Of a stretch of 64,000 bases of DNA, positions 23,544 to 36,600 are shown piece after piece. Source of the stretch: Pseudopithomyces maydicus (lineage: Eukaryota; Ascomycota; Dothideomycetes; Pleosporales; Didymosphaeriaceae). The number at the start of each line of letters is the position of its first letter. Within the stretch, counting starts at the first letter, position 1. Below the pieces are notes generated by a model that worked only from the letters and a program-made list of their open reading frames with translations, was not told where the DNA came from and searched no databases. A program made the translations under genes and the position numbers. The DNA lies in assembly GCA_026873275.1 (NCBI GenBank), contig JANTUC010000001.1:2604001-2668000 (forward strand). Direction: 5' to 3'.

Positions 23544-24224
23544 GTGAATGTGAGAGATAAAAGCATTTGGCAAGCTGAGGAAGGTTGTGTGAAAATAATA
23601 TGCCATTGCTCTGGGCAGTTTTCTTCAAATTGCCATGAGACCATCAACCACTTGAAGGTGATTGAGTGGTAATTTCGTTCGAAGGGGTGGTTATATTTCT
23701 CTCTGTTTCTATTTCCTTTCCTGTTTTTGTTTCCTACCTTTTTTGTCTTCCTCGGGCGTAGAATTTCCGCGCAAGGTGCTTGTCACATGGGGACGGTGTG
23801 ACGGTGGCAAGAGTCTGGAAGCATTTCAGACTACACTCTCTGTTTTCTTTTCCTTACCTCACTTCTGCGGTTCAACATTAGTTACTCTGCTTTCGCGCTC
23901 TGGGATAGCTTCTGGGCTAACCGCACAAGCGCAAGCTTGGATAGATGATATTGTATTAGTATCTCGACCATTCATGTTTCGGAGTGAGGTAGAGGCATCA
24001 CAGGCACGGTTTCAAAGAATGTTTGCAATGAGTTGCGCTGAGGCAACAAGAACCAGTGGTATCTTCAGTATAATTTACAGTCGCCAAGCGCTAAACGCTC
24101 CCATATGACATCTGAGCGCCAAAGTCACCCAATTAAGAGATCGTGCACACTCGTCAAAGTTTTCCATCCACCGAAACGCCAGAATGCAAGGGTGAGAACT
24201 ATGATGGCAGCCTTACCATGAGGT
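23544..24224. other. convergent intergenic region
   Basis: Between the 3' ends of the RING gene and RSE1. Pyrimidine-rich near 23690-23760 (TTTC runs). An open frame at 23662-24108 has no recognisable features. Confidence 0.5.
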
Positions 24225-27200
24225 TTAGAAAACGTAAAGGCTGCGCATATTCCAGATTGCTTCGTCAACCATCTCTGTCGTCCAATTGCCTTGAATGTGA
24301 GTGACAATGCCTTCTCGTACGTCTCGGCTCAGAACTAGGAAGCGCTCAATCAGGTCGCCATCGATGATACTCTTGACGGGGATGTAGTAGCTCCTATATG
24401 CAAGGTGATCCCTTCCACTGATGGGCTTGTCCTCGTTCCTGAGTTGCAGCTCAAGCTGTTGGAACATCTTGTGCTGGCGGCGCGATGAGAATGGAATCAG
24501 TGCCCCAAGAGTACCTTGGATACCTGACCAAAAGATGACACGCTCGCCACCAGAAATCAGGTTGGTTCGCTGAATCGATGTGGGAATGTCATTGACATAG
24601 TAGTGAGCAATAGAATCGAGACGGTTCGGTGCACCAGCCAAGTAAGCTTTGTCTTGTGTGAGATTGAGCCCGTCTGGCGACTCATCGGCAGCTTCGGAGA
24701 CCTTGGCTGGACATCGTACGACCCAAAGATTGCCAAACTTGTCACCGCCAACTGTGGTCTCGTAGTCTAGCATCTCGGAGCAAGTGGTGTGACGGGCAAC
24801 CGTGTCATCGGCAAAAGATATGAACAGATTGGGATGGACCTGATCCTTGTGTACCGTATATGTGACTGACTGCACCTGGTCGGAAACGACGATGCGGCTT
24901 CCTTGGGTCTTCAGGCCGACAATGCGAGTGGTGACAGCATTTGGCTGCATGGCTTTGCGAAGCAGAGATCGCATACCGCAATCGTAGAGAGCCAAGTCTG
25001 TTCCGATACCAGCAATGAGCTTACCTTTGAACGGTAAAAGAGCGAGGGGAGGCTCAGGGACATCTGTCTCGTGCATAAACTCCAGCTGCCTTCCATCTGG
25101 AGACACCTTATACAGCTGTATGGAGGCAGCTGTGTATGAATACGGTGTGAATTTCAAGTCTTTAGCCGTTCCAACGCACAGATACATGTCGGATTCTCCT
25201 CGGCTCTCAAAATATGCCAGCGCAACACTGACTGCTGACTTATTGTCTTTCAGCTCCACAGTCTGGAGGACCTTTTTCTCGGTGACTGGGTCAACGATCT
25301 GAATGCAAGAAGCCCATTGCCCTTGCGATTTAGGATATCCAAAGCTCTGCGGGTCCAGCTCATCGCCGTGAGAATCACCATTGGTTTGGCCGTTCGTCAT
25401 GCTTTCATCGCCGTCAGTATCCATTTTTTCCGGCTTGGCTTGGTCGATGAGCGTCTGACGGATGTCGGCACTAATAGTGTTGTGCTCGCTTTCGACAACA
25501 TAGAAGACGCCTTGGTCGGGATACGACACAAATTTGCGAGGGGTATAGCGAAGCGGTATAGGCTCATACGATGTATTATCGAGGAGGTCGTGGAACGTAA
25601 AGATGCTATGCATGTGAATTAGCCTCGGTGAAAACGGCAAGATGTTGGTCCAAGGACAGTAATTTCAATGCTGTTGTCAGTAGGAACAATTGGAAAAATG
25701 CGTATAACCCTCATCATGTTCAGGGTATATGTGTCATCATACAGCAAAATGGAAGAAAAATACCAATCATACATACCGTAACTCGTTGGCATTGACACAA
25801 ATTATGCCCTTGAACGCCGAACCCTCAAAGTTCCACGCAGACTTGAATGGTATGTAGTTGAGAGGAGTCAACTGTAGCACTGAGGTCCGCGGGTGCGTAT
25901 ACGCCAGCCATGGCCGCGAGGTCATGGCCACCACTGCAGGTTCACCAGCCGCTGTAACACGGGCAAATGTGATAGGTTCCGGACCGAGGAATCGCCTTCG
26001 CGTGTCGCCGATATCACCATTCATCTCATCCAAGACTGATCGGATATAAACACCGCTACGAAGACCGATGTGTAGGAACTGGCTGTATCCCCGTGGTGAT
26101 TTGTCGCGCATGTAATTTATGGTCAGGTCACTTGGCGGTGAAGAGAGACCCTGGACGGAAACGCTCGTAAGGATATTGCCATCGGTATCAGGAGCAAGAT
26201 TGAATATCCGCACGGTTTGGTCACTGCAACCCACAGCCATGAAGTTGGCGCGAACACTGCCCTCGGGTACTTCAGGCATGGCTATGCTGTTGATTGTAGC
26301 TTCCAACACGAGTTCGTCATTATCGGCCATAGCCAAGGAACCGTCGGAATCGCATTCAAAATAGATGATTTGACCTGAACTGAGGGCGATTGCAACTTGT
26401 CTATTGTTGGCCGCGCATGCGACAATGGTGCGGTGGGGAGGCGCATCCCAGTTCGAAGTTACTGGACCGTTGCCCTCAGCATTGCCCTCTGGGAAATGGA
26501 GTCCTCGTATATGTCGAATTCCTCTAGGGTGAATCTGGATGATGCAGTCCTCGCCGAATTGCTGAACACCAAGGGTGCTGGATTCCTCGAAGAACCCGTG
26601 AGCCTGGGCCTGTTCGACATCGTCGCCGATCTTCAAGATGAAGGTAGAACTTGCCATAGACAAGATGATGATCTGGTCCTCGGTGTCTTCAACGTTCATC
26701 TTGGTTGTCCATACGCCAGTGGCATTCGCAGGAAGCGGTGATTCGATCAAGTCGAGCACATCCAGGGCATTTCGTGTGGTGCCGAACGTGCTTCGTCCGC
26801 CTGCTCCGTTGATCGTGTAGATCTGTGGAGCATCTTCAAGCGCAGGATTTGCAACTTCCATAGCCATGATCGGGTTCAAACTCGGTAGCGTCTCGACCGG
26901 AGCCAAGTTGGAGAGCTCTCGAGGCTTGAAAAAGGGTGGCGCATACGGAGCGAGTGGATCGACCGGAAACTGTGTGCTCTCGAAAACGGGGTCATCTGTG
27001 TCGTCACCGAGCGATTCCAGTTCGTAGATTAGAGGATTGCCGGATTCACACGCTAGATAGACGAAGCCTGTCCGCATGATACAGATGCTGGTGGCGATGG
27101 GAAGCGTCTCAAAATACTTGATCTTGATCTTTTCCACAACTCCGTTGTCGTGGGCGATGTTGAGTTTGAAAACGTCGCCGTCGTCTGTTTGCAAGAGGTA

Positions 27201-28259
27201 GAAGAAATCTCCACCCTTGAGCATGTACAGAGTGCCGGCAACAATCATGCGCTTGCGGTTGGGATCCTCAGTCGCACCTTCGCGACGTGGTATTGCCAGG
27301 CGGTGCATCTGCGACTTGTTGTTGAAGATGCGGTGGTAGGTAATGTTATCCACTCCGCAGCAGAGTACACCGCTAGGAGCATTCTGGCCACCTGGGACGC
27401 GGAAAAGAGTATGAGCGGTGCGATCGACGGGCTCGGACCATTTGCGCACGATGTGGTTCAGACCTAGGTCCAGCTCGTAGTAGACCAATTCCATTTGCAG
27501 TTCTCGTACAGCCTCTCCCGTAGGGTCGGACTCGGCAGCAGAGAAGTCGAGCTCAAGGGCAGCGAACATGGGGTTGTCGTAGCCAACATCCAGACCAATA
27601 AGGCAATACATCAGGGTATGCGGCTTGTGGGCTTCCAACGGAGACGAGATGGCAATGTCTGTCTGACCGCTGCGAGTGAGAATATAGACGAGCTTGTTCT
27701 TCTCGGTGGAGGCAACCATGATGGCGCGACCTTTGGGGTCGACGGCTAGGTATTCGCCTGGTACGACACGACGAATGCCAGACTTGCCGAACGTCTCGTA
27801 GTGAATGGTCTTGAAATGCTGCGGATCGCTCTCGTACTCGAAGGTCACGAGGCGTCCAGAGTCGGTACTAATGGCTATCATGTCTTGAAGTGGTCAGCGC
27901 ATGTATCCCATTGCTCAAATGGGTTCCTACAGGCAGGTGTGCATGGTGTTCGCAGTGAGCTGTTTCTCCAAAAATCGCTATAGCGCTTTTGCGGGCGAAA
28001 AGAGGGAGGGTATACCTTTACTGCCACCGGCAAGGCGGAACTTGTGAATGTTCCTGATGATTGCGAAGACGTCCTGCGAAAAGATCTCGCGGAAGCCCTT
28101 CTGGCGGCGGGAGACGTCGAAGATGGAGAGACGCGAGCCGTTGGCGGTCAGGATCTGCTGCTTCCCATTGCCCAGGAAGTCGCCGACGATGGCGTCCTGC
28201 GTGGCCGACGGCTGCTTCACCGTCAACGAGTACATCGACATGGTCGAAAAGCTCGTCAT
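24225..28259 (-). CDS. RSE1: pre-mRNA splicing factor RSE1 / SF3b subunit 3
   Basis: Large WD-like scaffold of the SF3b complex in U2 snRNP, acting in branch-point recognition in the nucleus. Exons 28259-28016, 27883-25777 and 25605-24225 sum to 3732 bases, 1243 residues, close to family length (human SF3B3 1217). The N-terminus (MYSLTVKQPSATQDAIVGDF, then SRLSIFDVSRRQKGFREI) is typical of SF3B3 rather than DDB1 or CPSF160. The first intron joins FRLAGGSK to DMIAISTDSGRLVTFEYE. The second (25776-25606, 171 bases) joins NELR to IFTFHDLL. The MMS1-N-type propellers fill most of exon 2, and the CPSF-A region is in the last exon (GDKFGNLWVVRCP, IFWSGIQGTLGALIPF). The end MRSLYVF corresponds to the usual short helical C-terminus. 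It is divergent from SDA1. Confidence 0.93.
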
Positions 28260-28640
28260 GGCGAGCGAGGCGGGCGATGGCCCAGGTGACGCGACGACGT
28301 GTCGATGTCAGGTGGGATGTGCCTGTTCAGCACTGGGCACTCGGTACCTGGGTGCAGCAGAGCAGCTCTGTGGCAGATGCTGCAGTGCGCGGGGAGGGCG
28401 GCGCGCGGACAGTGCAATTGAGAGGTGGTGCAGCGGCGGCGGTCGGGGAGAGGCGCGGAGCAGGCGAAGAAGATATTGGAGCTCTCCCCGGCAACCGGAT
28501 TAACCCGCTCCGACGCGCTTGCCGGCCTGGCCAATAGACGCCCGCCGCCCCACCAAAAAGTGAAGAAGATATCTCGACCGCCTCCAGAACACAGCACCGC
28601 GGATCAGCGAGCCCGCGAGCCAGCAAGCCAGCGAGCCAAC
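28260..28640. promoter_or_regulatory. bidirectional promoter between RSE1 and SDA1
   Basis: 381 bases separate the two start codons, so both genes must use this region. It is GC-rich, has no TATA box I can see, and contains a short direct repeat of GAGCCAGC/AGCCAGCGAGCC type just before the SDA1 ATG (28611-28640). Confidence 0.6.
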
Positions 28641-31098
28641 ATGAAGCGCAAACTCGGTGCCCTCGAGAAGGTGAGCCTCCCACACTGCTCGCATTGCGCG
28701 TGTGCTAACCCACCCAGGTCGACGCCGACCTCACGAGCTTGCAGTACAGGGTGCGACGGTCAGTGCCTCTGCCTGCCCTCCACTCCAATCGAGCACCCAT
28801 TGACTCGCAGCAGAGACCCCCGTCATACTTCGAGGACCACCAGCAGCAGTACCTGCAGTACCAGTCGCAGCGTGACCTCCTCCTCCAGAACCCCTCCTCC
28901 AGCGATGACACCGGCCTCGTGCGCCTGTCCGACCTCATTGACTTCGTCGCCCATACCGCCGACTGCTACCCCAAGGCCACCGCTCAGTTCTCCGAGGACC
29001 TGATCCAGATCCTCTCGCTACACCACGATGAGTTGCAGCCCGACCTGCGTGACAAGATGGTGGGGAGCCTGGTACTGCTGCGGAACAAGGAGCTCATCGA
29101 CTCGGCCACCCTGCTGAACACTCTGTTTCCCATTCTCGTTTCCACCCGCAGCAAGTCGCTACGTGCGCTTCTCTTCACCAAGATCATCTCCGACCTCCGC
29201 TCCGCCAACGTGAAAGCGACGAACCATCGCCTCAACCGTACCATACAAACTGTCATGTTTGTATGTTGCCGCCACGGGAAATCAAGTGGCGTCGGATCTG
29301 CTGACACTGAAACTAGAACCTACTTACCTCTGACCGAGAGTCTGCAAAGGGCCTGTGGGCTGTCAAGAGTATGCGTCTCCAGTCCAAGATAGAGCCGTGT
29401 TTGAACTGACTTTGTGCCTCGATTAGTTACTCGTGAGCTCTGGAAGCGGCAAATCTGGACAGATGCCCGGGCAGTCGACATAATGAAGGAGGCTTGTCTG
29501 TCGGAAAACGAAAAGGTCATCACGGGTGGTGTGCGTTTCTTCCTTGGAGGCGACAAGGAGCGTGAAGAAGCCGCCGACGAGAGCAGCGACGAGGAAATCG
29601 ACATGACAAAACTGCGCCATCAGGCTGGCATCAACAAGAAGACGAAGAAGAAGGCAAGAGAACTCAAGCAGGCCGCGGCAACCGTCAAGCGCAAAGAGCG
29701 CAAGAAGAACGCTCCCCACCCCCTCAATTTCTCCGCTTTGCATCTGCTTCACGACCCGCAAGGCTTCGCTGAGACACTCTTCTCCAAAAACGTGCAAAAG
29801 TCAAAATTACCCTTGGAGTCCAAGCTGCTCGTCCTTCAGCTGGTATCTCGACTGATTGGATTGCATCAACTTCACGTCTTGCCGTTCTACTCCTATCTTC
29901 TCAAATATCTCACCCCCGTCAAGCTTCCGTCACATCCTTCCTAGCCATCCTCGCCCAAGGAACCCACAACCTCGTACCTCCGGATGTTCTCGAGCCCATC
30001 ATTCAAAAGATCGCCAACGAGTTCGTCTCAGAAGCATCTGCGGCCGAAGTTGCCGCAGCTGGTCTGAACGCTATCAGGGAGGTATGTGCCCGCCAGCCTC
30101 TGGCAATGAGCGATACCTTGCTCCAGGATCTTGTCATGTACAGGAAAAGCAAGGACAAGGGCACACAGATGGCCGCCCGCGGACTCTTGTCGTTGTACCG
30201 TGAAGTTGGTGCCGAGCTTTTGAAGAAGAGAGATAGAGGCAAAGACGCAACAATTGCGCTCCTTGCCGGCGGTGCCAAAGAACAGCGTTTCGGTGAAGAG
30301 GCTGCTGGTGAAATTCAAGGCATCGACTTGCTCGAAAAGTGGAAGGAGGAAGAGCGCCGTAAAAAGCGCGAAGCCGCCGGCTTGGATCCAGATGCCAGTG
30401 GAGATGAAGAAGACGAAGCCGAAAACTGGAAAAACTGGGACGTCGAGTCCGATGATAGTGATGATTCTGGTGGTTGGATCAACGTCGAATCCGATGGCGA
30501 AGACATCAACATCAGCGACAGCGAGGACGAGGACAAGAAGGCAAAGGGGCCTGCAGCGAAGAAGGCGAAACTTGCAAGCGAGACGCCAGGCCCCAGTGAT
30601 AACGGCACTGCAAGCAAGGCCCAGAGCGAAGAACCCATTCAAAGCCAGATAAACCGCCTGCTCACAACCACTATCCTCACGCCAGCAGATCTTAAGCAGC
30701 TCCGCGCTCTGCAAGAATCCGCCGCCGTCAAATCGCAAATGCCGTCATCCAAGCGCGCCGCGCTCCTCGCTGCCCGCCACGCCGACGATGCCATCACCGC
30801 GGAAACTATCGAAGCCGCTGCTGCCATCGGCAAGAAGTCCACGAAAGAGGAGAAGGTGGCCATGGCGAAGGGTGACAGGGAGGAAAAGCACCAGTCTACG
30901 ACGGCAAAGCGCAAGGAGAAGAAGGAAGCAGCTGGTAAGAGTACAACGAATAAGGAGAAGGCAAGGAAGAAGAATTTCCTTATGACGTTGGGCAAGGCGA
31001 AGGGCAAGAACAAGAGGAGTTTGGTAGACATCAAGAAGACGATGAGAGGACATATTGAGAGGAGCAAGCGCGGTGGCAAGAGGGGTAACCGAGGTTAA
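28641..31098 (+). CDS. SDA1: ribosome biogenesis protein SDA1 (with two apparent one-base frameshifts)
   Basis: Nuclear protein needed for 60S subunit maturation and export, essential in yeast. Exons are 28641-28670, 28718-28758, 28814-29260, 29317-29368 and 29427-31098. Reading continuously needs one extra base at each of two C5 runs: 28817-28821 (so that VRR continues into the conserved RDPPSY of the family) and 29913-29917 (so that YLLKYLTP continues into RQAS). With both, the length becomes divisible by three and gives 747 residues. Seen features: N-terminal NUC130/3NT-like repeats (LHHDELQPDLRDKMVGSLV, LIDSATLLNTLFPIL), a lysine-rich insert (INKKTKKKARELKQAA), an acidic Asp/Glu/Ser stretch, and the family's basic C-terminus (KNKRSLVDIKKTMRGH). 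Since the gene is essential, the shifts are more likely sequence errors than inactivation. Confidence 0.88.
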
Positions 31099-31299
31099 GA
31101 CAAGGGAGATAGAAATGATACCCTTTTTGATGACACGAGCAATGTTGGGTCTACTCTCTATTTCATGGCAATGCATCTGCATCGCAAATCATTCAGTGCA
31201 TCCTCGATTCTTCTTCAAAAGGAGTGCCTTTCAGATGAACCGCTGCCATGGCATGAACGCCATAGTTAGAAGCCCTTTCTACTCATATCTAGATCAGCT

Positions 31300-33191
31300 T
31301 CAATAGCGTGGATTCTGTCCATACCCCTGACCGCCCTGATACCCCTGATCACCCTGGTAGCCTTGATCTTGTCTGTACCCGTGATCCTGCCTGTATCCCT
31401 CATCCGGTCGATATCCGCCCTGATCGCTCCTGTAGCCCTGATCTCCACGGTACCCATCGTTCGGCGGGTGATTCTGATGCTGCTGATAGCCTTGATCATA
31501 ACCCTGGGGCTGACCTGACTGGTAGTGAGGAGGCTGCTGGTGTTGCTGTTGGTATCCCTGGTTGTAAGGAGGGCGAGATTCTTCGGACTGGTAATCGTGA
31601 CGCTGGTGATGTTCCGCTTGGTAGTCCTGCCGCTGATACTGTGGCTCAGGGCGGTAGTTCTGTTGTTGATACTGTCCCTGTTGGGATCCTTGATACGGAG
31701 GGCGATCATCGTTCCGGTAGTCTTGGCGATGTTGAGATTCCGACGGGCGATCGTATTGCTGATGAGGGGGTTGTCCGCCATGTTGTCCGCCTGATGAAGG
31801 CTTGTTGTAACCTTCCTGGGGAGCGTTGTCCCGGCCACCGAGCTGCGTTCCTGCTGTCGGGGCCCCAACGCTGACACCCTCGTTTCCAATGTCGTCTGGG
31901 ACACGGATCTTGACGTCGGGGAGATATCGCTGGACCTTTGCTTCTACGATGTTTTGGACAAACCTAGTTGTAGGGTTGTAAGGTTAGCATTGTCATATAC
32001 ATCTGGCATCGGGGAGACTCCTTACACCCAACTTTCTCGCTCAAACTTGCGATGTCCACCGTTGACTACTCCGAGAATGCTTTCCCGTAGACTTTCCTGG
32101 ACCTTTCTAACCAAGTCCCGAATCTTTCGCAACAGCTTAGTCTTTATGTCATCACCAAAGCCGCGGTCCGCCTGGCCACCAACATCGCGGTCAAGCTGCT
32201 GATCAAACGGGTTGCCGCCAAGGATCTTCTCCAGCGGACGTTGGAACTGGTCTGGAAGTAGCTCAAAGAGCTGGCGCTCAATGGCACCCAGGATCTTGCG
32301 GAACTCGAGGCGCACCTCGCGGTGCACTTTGGCGAGGCCAGTTGAAAGTTTGTCGCTGATGACGCGAGAGAAGCCTCCACTTTGCTCATCGTTGTCATCG
32401 CCAACGGCCCGAGAGGATTCTTCGTTCGAGTGCTTCTTTCCTCCAAATAATCCGCCGATTCCCTTGACGATATCCTTAACCTGGTCTTCGATCTCCGCCT
32501 TCGCGCCATCGCCAAGGTCACGGCTGCTCGTGTTACCACGCAGCCAGCGTTTGATGTGCTCGAGCGCGATACGCGTGAATTGCTCCGCAATGGGGGCATG
32601 TTGTTCTCTTAGTTTGGCACCCACTTTCTCCTTGATCTCGGGGCTGATGAGGCGGGCCTTCTCTTCTGGATTGCGGGAGGCATCTTTCACGGTATTGCTG
32701 ATTACACCTAAAAGACCATCCAGCTGGAACCCACTAGAGTTGTTTCTCACTCCATCATCGAGGTGATCTTGAACGGCATCCAGAGCCGAAGCGAGGAAAC
32801 CTCTAGCTCCGCCGCCTCTGGATGACTCTACGCCACGTGGTTGTACGTCTCCCGGACTCTGAGCACCTTCGGTCAAATTAAAAATGTCGCGCAAGTCATC
32901 TCCAGCCTCGTCGGAAATCTTTCCAAAGCTACGCGTCAACTTGGCGATCTCGTCGGCGAAAGGAAGGGATTGGCCGCCATAAGCGTCCGGTGCCGCGTCA
33001 TTCAGGTCCCCTCTGTCTTTTCCATCTCTGAAGTCTTTCTTGAAGAGCGAGCGGAAGGCATCGACGACCTGGTCCTCGAGACTGTCGATGGTCTTTTGCT
33101 GGAAGATGTCGAGCTCGGCTGTGATGCGGGGTTGGATCTGCGGAGCGAGGGAGTCAACGTAGTCATCGACTTTTTTGTAGACAACCTCCAT
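31300..33191 (-). CDS. unknown protein with helical body and Gln/Tyr/Gly-rich tail
   Basis: 609 residues from exons 33191-32026 and 31963-31300 (intron 32025-31964, GTAAGG..CTAG, total divisible by three). No domain I can name. Residues 1-~390 are charged and helical (VYKKVDDYVDSLAPQI, IEDQVKDIVKGIGGLFGGKK, LEFRKILGAIERQLFELLPD), with a few Gly/Ser linkers. After the intron comes a conserved-looking VEAKVQRYLPDVKIRVPDD. Then ~170 residues are made almost only of Q, Y, G, H, P, D, R, ending in about eight GYxxDQ-type repeats (GYRQDQGYQGDQGYQG). This composition is typical of prion-like or phase-separating segments. The gene lies between SDA1 and the Lon gene. Its role is unknown; a membrane or cell-periphery scaffold is only a guess. 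Confidence 0.78.
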
Positions 33192-33681
33192 GGCTACTCA
33201 GGACTTTCGTCGTCAGATTCTGCTTTCAATTCACTCGTGGCTGTGCTTTGTAAATGTGGCGGGTGAGAGCCTAAGAGATAAGGAGTGGTGGGGGTTGTCA
33301 ACTATGACGCCAGAAGGCGACCCACCCGCCAAGAACAGCTGAACTTGATGTAAACAAACAGGCGATAGACATAGTTTCACCAATCGCTAATAGATAGTCG
33401 TTTGGTGAATCCCATTGAATTTCCGTAGATTCACATCATGCACAAATTGGCCGTTGAGTTGCCTTACAATCACACCTTAACGTCCATGTCTACTATTACA
33501 ATGTATTCCTTGATATGTATATACCAATGCAGGCAGCTCGTAAGCTCTATCCACATGCCCAGAGAAGAGATCGCAAAGTCGTAAACCCATATGCTAGCAA
33601 ATGCTCAAAACTATTACGCCTTTAATGCGATGCTCGTCACCTCCACATACTATCTTACATGGCTTCTATCACGCCAATTGC
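33192..33681. other. spacer between the Gln/Tyr-tail gene and the Lon 3' end
   Basis: Holds the promoter of the minus-strand gene that starts at 33191 and the 3' flank of the Lon gene. AT-rich after 33350. No open frame or repeat of note. Confidence 0.5.
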
Positions 33682-36600
33682 TCAATCGTCATCCTCACCG
33701 CTTTCCTCCTCATCGTCGTCTCTCTTCTTGTATTCCTTCTTCTTACGGTCGCCCTTCTTAGACTTTAATTCCTTTTCCCATAGCTTGTTGCTTGCGTCCT
33801 TGTCAAGACCAGGGAAGACTTGATCAAAGACTTCGTGGTACCATGAAACAGGTCGACCTTCGATGCCTTCTTTGATGTTCTACAGAATTGTCAGTAGATG
33901 TAATTGGGAACCAAAAGACAGGAGTTCACATACCTCGGGCAGCTCAAGCCAATCAGACATATTGTCCGCTGGGAAGATGACTGTAGTCGCACCTGCGCGT
34001 CTTGCTGCTACCGTTTTCTCACGTAGGCCACCGATCCTCAAGACCTTGCCCGTTACCGTCAGCTCACCAGTCATAGCGACACCTTCCTTAACTTTCGTGT
34101 TCAGTGCTAGACCCAACAAGCTTGTCGCCATTGTGATACCGGCACTAGGGCCATCCTTAGGAGTTGCACCTTCGGGGCAGTGAAGGTGAATCTGCGCATG
34201 CTCGAAGAACTTGTTCTTGGGGAATTCACGTGCAAGCAAGCTCTTTGCAAAGGAGTAAGCGACAACGGTTGACTCCTTCATGACGTTCTTCAAAGAACCA
34301 GTACGCTCCAGCCCAGGAGAAGTGTTGGCAGAGAGTGCCTTCTCTAATATCGACTCGACGTAAAGCGCAGCACCGCCCATGGATGTCCATGCCAAGCCCA
34401 TGGCAACACCAGGAGGAGCAACATCGTACAGTCTGTCGGATGTAAAGACAGGGGGGCCAACATAGTCCTTCAGGTTGTCTTTGTTGATGGACACATGGAC
34501 GTCATCAGGTACCTTTAGCGCGATTCGTGGCTGCTCAGTCGTCTCGTTTTCGATGTTCTCTGGGGTTTCTTTGGTGTCAGTTTCGTCCTTCTCGGCTTCT
34601 TCCTGCGCCTTCTTGCCCTCTTCGGTGAGTGCTTCGGATTCTGGGAAAGCATCCTCGCCTAAATCAGTGACAATCTTCAAAGCAGACTTTCGGTAAACTT
34701 TCTCAATCTGCTTCTTGAGATTTCGTACACCAGACTCGCGGCAGTACTTGTTGATAAGCTCCACAATAGCTTCCTTCTCGAGGTTGACATCGGCTTCCTT
34801 CAGACCATTGATTTCCTTGGCTTGCGGTGCAAGATATCGCTCAGCGATCGCGATCTTCTCGTCCGCAACGTAGCCAGAGAGTTCAATCATTTCCATGCGG
34901 TCAAGGAGAGGACGAGGAATGGTATCGGTCATGTTCGCGGTGCACACGAAAAGCACCTTGGACAGATCGACAGGCACATCGAGATAATGGTCCAAGAAGC
35001 TGCTGTTCTGTTCAGGATCGAGCAGTTCGAGAAGTGCTGAAGAAGGGTCTCCATTGTGGCCGCGACCAATCTTGTCGACTTCATCAATGAGAATCAATGG
35101 GTTTTCTGTCTGGCACTTCTTCAAGGCCTGTATGATGCGGCCGGGCAAGGCGCCGACATAAGTTCTTCGGTGTCCCTTGATCTCGGCCACGTCGGACAGA
35201 CCACCAACACTGAAGCGATAGTATTGACGATTCAATGCACGTGCGATAGACTTTCCGATCGAGGTTTTACCCACACCAGGAGGTCCAACCAGACACAAAA
35301 TTTTCCCCTCGACGGTACCGCGGAGTTTACCGACTGCAATAAATTCCAGAATGCGATCTTTGACGTCTTTAAGGCCGTAGTGGTCTTCATCAAGAACGCT
35401 TCTTGCATGCTTGATACCGAAGTTCTCCGCGCTTCGTTGCCCCCATGGGAGTTGCGTAAGCCAGTCCAGATAATTCCGCGTAACGTTGAACTCAGAGGCG
35501 GCAGGTTCCAGGTGCCCCAGCTTGCTAATCTCCTCATCGAAGACCTTCTTTACAGCCTCGGGCATGGCCAGCTTGCTGGCCTTCTCATTGAACCTCTCGA
35601 TGAGCTTGTCCTTTCCGTCTGACTCAATTCCAAGCTCACGCTTGATGCCCTTCATCTGCTCCAGAAGCCAGTACTCGCGCTGTTTCTTGTGGATTTTGTT
35701 TTCGACGTCCTTGACGATCTTGGATTGGAGCTCGGCGTTCATCAGCTCCTTCTTAAGAACGATCAAGGCTTTGCTAAGTCGCTGTTCGACATTCATCTCC
35801 TGGAGTGCCTCCTGCAATTCATGCGAGTCTGCCTGTGCCACAGCAGCTGCGAAATCGGCCAGCTTGACCGGGTCTTCGCCGACATTCATTGTTGTTTGTA
35901 CAGAGAAGGTGGAGATGTGGTCGCGGAACAGTGGGTTCAGGAGGGCAACAGCCTTGAAAGTGTTTACGATCTCGCTGACAAGGGCGGGAATGACCTTATT
36001 GTTCTTCATGTCGAATGGCTCTTCCGAGAGGTTCTCGACGTTTGCAATGCTCACATCCTTGCCCTTGAGGAACGATGTCGCCTCATAGTAGTGTGGTGCC
36101 TTTGTGGCGTCGGCACTGGCTTCTTCGAAGCTAGCCACAACATCGCCCTTGGACTGCTCGCCCTCCGACTCCTTCACAGCGGCCTCTCCCAGTGTGCTTT
36201 CTACGACAGATGCACCCTCGGTCGAGCTCTCCTGGGGTTTATCTGCCCCGGGCGGCTTCAAGCCGGTCATCTTGATTCTTCTGTGGGGATAGAGGACACA
36301 TGTCATGGCGAAGTTGTCCTCGGCACCCACTGGGAAGGCACTTGTGACCTGGCAGAAGGTTCCGACATCGTAGACTTCGTTCGGGTCGTCGATGACGTCC
36401 TTATCGGCCTCATCGTCTTTGAATAGGAAAGCACCGATGTATGGCTGGCCGCGCTTCACCATCTCGGCGATGGCTTGCCCGACCTCCCTGTTGCGTATCG
36501 TGATAGCTTTGTAGAAGCCGGGGAACAGCGGGCGCTTCCCAATGGGTATGGCCATGACCTGAGGGTAGACCTCGGGTATGGAGGGCTTCACCAGCGACCG

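Noticed and set aside
29918..29944. 27-base GT..AG stretch as an intron to fix the SDA1 frame
   Set aside because: Too short for a fungal intron and in the wrong phase to restore the frame.
30028..30738. 236-residue antisense open frame
   Set aside because: Antisense to SDA1; arises from the codon bias of the acidic and lysine-rich parts.
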